From NCBI GenBank assembly GCA_026014585.1, contig JAOZIA010000002.1:1-64000 (forward strand): a DNA stretch of 64,000 bases. The letters are read 5' to 3'. Below, piece after piece: positions 61,958-64,000 of this stretch. This DNA is from Candidatus Bathyarchaeota archaeon. Its GTDB lineage: Archaea > Thermoproteota > Bathyarchaeia > Bathyarchaeales > Bathycorpusculaceae. Below the pieces are notes generated by a model. The model did no database searches, was not told the DNA's origin, and was given only the letters and a program-made list of their open reading frames with translations. Numbering within the stretch: position 1 is the stretch's first letter; every line of letters starts with the position of its first letter. The translations under genes were made by a program, and so were the position numbers.

Positions 61958-62626
61958 TTATAAAGTGTCCAAAGCGTGTTCAATAATGAACATTTCAGGA
62001 CCAGTTGTCATGGAGCCAGCAACCGCAGCACCACTATTACCAATCAATCCCGTTCCAACATAAGGAACACCACAATTAACCGTGCCCACATCCACTGGAA
62101 CTTTAAAAACGCTTTCCAGCGTTTTCTTTTCTTCCTCTTTTAGCATCGGATGAGCCAGCACACCCTTGTTAGTTGCGCAAGCCAATGAGCCCACGTAGGG
62201 TAACCCAGCGATTTCAGTCTGAACAACTTCCACACCTAACGTGTCAGAAATTTTCTGTATTTCAGTAGGTTTTAGGCGGGGATCCGCTACTGCGCCTTTA
62301 TCGTTAGTAAGAACAAGGTTGCCGTACGCGGTTTTTTTGGTTGCCATAACGGTGATGTTGCCGCTGTAGCCTTCTTTGATGTGTTCGAGTTCTTCTTCGC
62401 GTATGCTGTTTGGGAGTAGCATGCCGTTGTTGTTTGCGCATGCTAAAGCGCCGATGAGGACGCTTCCGCTGATGGAGGTGTGGATAAGTTTGACTTTGAG
62501 CCAGTCTGCAAATTCTTGGGCTTTCTTTTTAGGAACCATAATAGGTATGGCAACTACGTTTTCAGTTGCCAAAGAGTACACGCCGATGCTGGGGCTTCCA
62601 ACGATGCTGGACAAGTAAACAGTCAC
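61958..62626 (-). CDS. eif6: Translation initiation factor aIF6
   Basis: The product is 222 residues with five pseudo-repeats of the pentein-like fold: SSIVGSPSIGVYSLATENVVAIP, GSVLIGALACANNNGMLLPN, NIVLTNDKGAV-like GNLVLTNDKGAVADPRL, YVGSLACATNKGVLAHP and YVGTGLIGNSGAAVAG. It keeps the large subunit free until late assembly. I used GTG 62626, behind GGTGA; a TTG 6 bases earlier is possible. Confidence 0.9.
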   Translation of the reverse strand: MTVYLSSIVGSPSIGVYSLATENVVAIPIMVPKKKAQEFADWLKVKLIHTSISGSVLIGALACANNNGMLLPNSIREEELEHIKEGYSGNITVMATKKTAYGNLVLTNDKGAVADPRLKPTEIQKISDTLGVEVVQTEIAGLPYVGSLACATNKGVLAHPMLKEEEKKTLESVFKVPVDVGTVNCGVPYVGTGLIGNSGAAVAGSMTTGPEMFIIEHALDTL

Positions 62627-62683
62627 GAACAATTCACCAGTATAAAATCAGTTAAACAAAGAATTATTTAAAGAAATAAGAAA

Positions 62684-63166
62684 TTACTGGTTTTCAGCGA
62701 GGAAAACCGTAACGTTGCCGTCTTTGTCTTTGGCTGCGCGCACACGGATTCGGCGGGGGGGCTTTTCGATGCCTTTGCTCCAGATTTTCTCGTTAACTTC
62801 TGGGGCTACAATCAACTGTGGCAAATCTTCTGCGTCTTCGTCCTCGTCAACGCGAACGTCAAGTTTCATGTGTTTAACCATGAAAATTTTGAGCAGTTGC
62901 ATGGCGCGTGGTGAACGTTTCTTTGGTGGGCGAATGTTTGCTTTTTGCAGTGGAACAGTGTATATGCGTTCCTCAACAAATTCGTCCTCTTCTTTCTTCT
63001 TTTTCTTTGGCTTTACTTCCTCAGCAGCTTCTTGCTCTGAGGGTTTTGCTTCAGTTGGCTCTTGTATTGCTGTTTCTTCTATGGCTTCTTCCTCGTTTAG
63101 TTCTGCCTCTAATTCTTCATCAGTAATTTCTTCTGTTTCTAATTGTTGTTTGTTTTCTTTTGCCAT
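62684..63166 (-). CDS. rpl31e: Ribosomal protein L31e with a long acidic N-terminal extension
   Basis: The product is 160 residues. The L31e core is at about 66-160: EERIYTVPLQKANIRPPKKRSPRAMQLLKIFMVKHMK, VNEKIWSKGIEKPPRRIRVRAAKDKDGNVTVFL. The first 62 residues are unusual for the family, very acidic (TEEITDEELEAELNEEEAIEE) and followed by KPKKKKK; similar acidic or Lys-rich tails occur on archaeal ribosomal proteins but not commonly on L31e, which is normally about 90 residues. Confidence 0.9.
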   Translation of the reverse strand: MAKENKQQLETEEITDEELEAELNEEEAIEETAIQEPTEAKPSEQEAAEEVKPKKKKKEEDEFVEERIYTVPLQKANIRPPKKRSPRAMQLLKIFMVKHMKLDVRVDEDEDAEDLPQLIVAPEVNEKIWSKGIEKPPRRIRVRAAKDKDGNVTVFLAENQ

Positions 63167-63176
63167 TATCTTACAC

Positions 63177-63335
63177 CTAAGGCTTTATTTTGCTCATACG
63201 CCAGTTGCGTCTGCTTTTAGGATTAACTCTAACTGTACCGTCAGTTCTGGCCATAACCCAAGTTGGAACAGACACTGATGATTTGCCAGCTTTAGCTAGC
63301 CTGCGTTTTTTTGCGGTTGGTTTTACACGTGCCAT
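63177..63335 (-). CDS. rpl39e: Ribosomal protein L39e
   Basis: The 52-residue product has the typical L39e composition: basic and Trp-containing (ARVKPTAKKRRLAKAGKSS, VPTWVMARTDGTVRVNPKSR, RNWRMSKIKP). L39e lines the ribosomal exit tunnel. It lies 10 bases from the L31e start and two bases from the PDCD5-like gene, the standard archaeal order. Confidence 0.92.
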   Translation of the reverse strand: MARVKPTAKKRRLAKAGKSSVSVPTWVMARTDGTVRVNPKSRRNWRMSKIKP

Positions 63336-63337
63336 TT

Positions 63338-63667
63338 TCATATCCTCGTAATTTTTATGTCTCGCTTCCGAGATTGAAGCTGAACTAGGATTTGCTTAAG
63401 CTGCGCGTCAGAGAGCGGTATAGGCATTTTGCCTGTCTGTGCCATCTGAATTAACTGCAACTCGAGCTGCTCAATAAACTCGGCTTTAACCATTTTCAGG
63501 TTATTTAGTCTTTCCCGCGCTTCAGGGCTCAATATTTGCCTGAGAAGAGCCTGTTTTTGAGCTTCAATTTGTTGTTCGGCTTGAGCTTGTTTATCTTCAG
63601 CACTTACTTTTTGCTGCATCGACAAAAGTTTTCTTTTGCGAATTGCTTCAAGCTCTGCATCCGACAT
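63338..63667 (-). CDS. PDCD5-related DNA-binding protein
   Basis: The product is 109 residues: an acidic-to-basic start (MSDAELEAIRKRKLLSMQQKV), then AEQQIEAQKQALLRQILSPEARERLNNLKMVKAEFIEQLELQLIQMAQTG, the helical core of the PDCD5/TFAR19 family, and KQILVQLQSRKRDIKITR. Archaeal members bind DNA; the human relative is linked to apoptosis. It is encoded between S19e and L39e as in many archaea. Confidence 0.9.
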   Translation of the reverse strand: MSDAELEAIRKRKLLSMQQKVSAEDKQAQAEQQIEAQKQALLRQILSPEARERLNNLKMVKAEFIEQLELQLIQMAQTGKMPIPLSDAQLKQILVQLQSRKRDIKITRI

Positions 63668-63672
63668 CTCAT

Positions 63673-64000
63673 TTATTCGCCTTGATACTTCTTCAGTTCA
63701 GGGACAACTTTAACCAGTTCTTTCTGCAAATCACCAGCAACTTCTTGCATCAACTTGCGACCCTTCGGAGTAACTACACGTCCTTTAGGTCTCACAACTT
63801 GGACTAAACCTGCTGATTCAAGTTGCTGAAGAACTTTACGAATAGCGCTTCCGCCAGCTTTGGTAACTTTGTCTGTTTTGCTACCGCGGTTTTTTCTTCC
63901 GCCATAGTCAGCGCGAAGAGCTTCTAGCCCGATTGGACCGTGAACGTAAACTTTACGCAGAACAGATGCGGCGCGTATGTACCACCAGTTTGCATTCTGG
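63673..64000 (-). CDS. rps19e: Ribosomal protein S19e, 5' part cut off by window edge
   Basis: The last 108 residues are present: WWYIRAASVLRKVYVHGPIGLEALRADYGGRKNRG, GSAIRKVLQQLESAGLVQ, and VVTPKGRKLMQEVAG with KYQGE at the end, all matching the S19e winged-helix fold. The N-terminus is off the right edge. It heads the minus-strand cluster as far as can be seen here. Confidence 0.93.
   Translation of the reverse strand, partial: QNANWWYIRAASVLRKVYVHGPIGLEALRADYGGRKNRGSKTDKVTKAGGSAIRKVLQQLESAGLVQVVRPKGRVVTPKGRKLMQEVAGDLQKELVKVVPELKKYQGE

Noticed and set aside
62715-63278. A 187-codon plus-strand frame opposite L31e/L39e
   Set aside because: It is a Ser/Phe-rich antisense image of the acidic and Lys-rich codons of L31e; the minus-strand ribosomal proteins are certain.

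Overview
The window is archaeal. It encodes an A-type ATP synthase, an archaeal protein cluster (S19e, PDCD5-like, L39e, L31e, aIF6, LX, prefoldin alpha, FtsY), an archaeal RNase P protein, and the archaeal CoA route (pantoate kinase plus archaeal PPAT). Starts are a mix of ATG, GTG and TTG, many genes overlap by 4 to 13 bases, and TATA-like boxes lie close to starts. Gene content fits the Thermoproteota (TACK), most like Bathyarchaeia, but no rRNA is present and this placement is inference. I found no rRNA, tRNA, CRISPR array, transposase or integrase.

Layout. 1-5.9 kb: two minus-strand surface-type proteins, one a 1867-residue protein with five DUF2341 modules. 6.4-11.2 kb: a small winged-helix regulator, a small membrane protein, and a MacB/LolD-like ABC system (ATPase, secreted NEW3-type protein, FtsX permease). 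11.4-26 kb: an accessory metabolic region with two PaaK/LuxE-like adenylate-forming proteins (the second degenerate), GNATs, a 618-residue orphan, MgtC and a methyltransferase. It ends in a tight operon of flavodoxin, pyruvyl transferase, a reductase-acyl ligase fusion, an orphan, a 4Cys/GMC oxidoreductase and a 4-Cys membrane protein. 26-35.5 kb: the A-ATPase, split into I (-), F-E-A-B-D-UspA-small ORF-K (+) and H-C (-). 35.7-38.9 kb: larB, larC and larE for the nickel-pincer cofactor, without larA. 39-47.7 kb: a cytoskeleton-like module of a tubulin/FtsZ-superfamily GTPase, a degenerate FtsZ-like protein with an acidic tail, and membrane proteins. 47.9-52.9 kb: an RHH/AIR-synthase-like protein, a ClC channel, and a CoA operon (ECF S component, pantoate kinase, PPAT). 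53.4-58.4 kb: UDP-sugar dehydrogenase and rmlACBD. 58.4-64 kb: RNase P and YhbY-type RNA proteins, a probable structured RNA, and the ribosomal/SRP-receptor cluster.

Three observations stand out. (1) The module at 39.8-47.7 kb pairs a tubulin-like GTPase with a second, catalytically degenerate FtsZ-like protein and dedicated membrane proteins. It looks like an uncharacterised membrane-linked filament system. (2) An element of about 75 bases with two hairpins and a nearly invariant core occurs three times (25.9, 34.0 and 53.2 kb), all next to ATP synthase or cell-envelope genes. Its hairpins show compensating changes, so it may be an undescribed structured RNA or extragenic repeat. (3) Three otherwise intact genes (ugd, rmlA, ftsY) within 7.4 kb each carry one in-frame stop at a position where the family has Glu or Gln. 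ftsY is normally essential, so consensus error, population variation or recoding must be distinguished.
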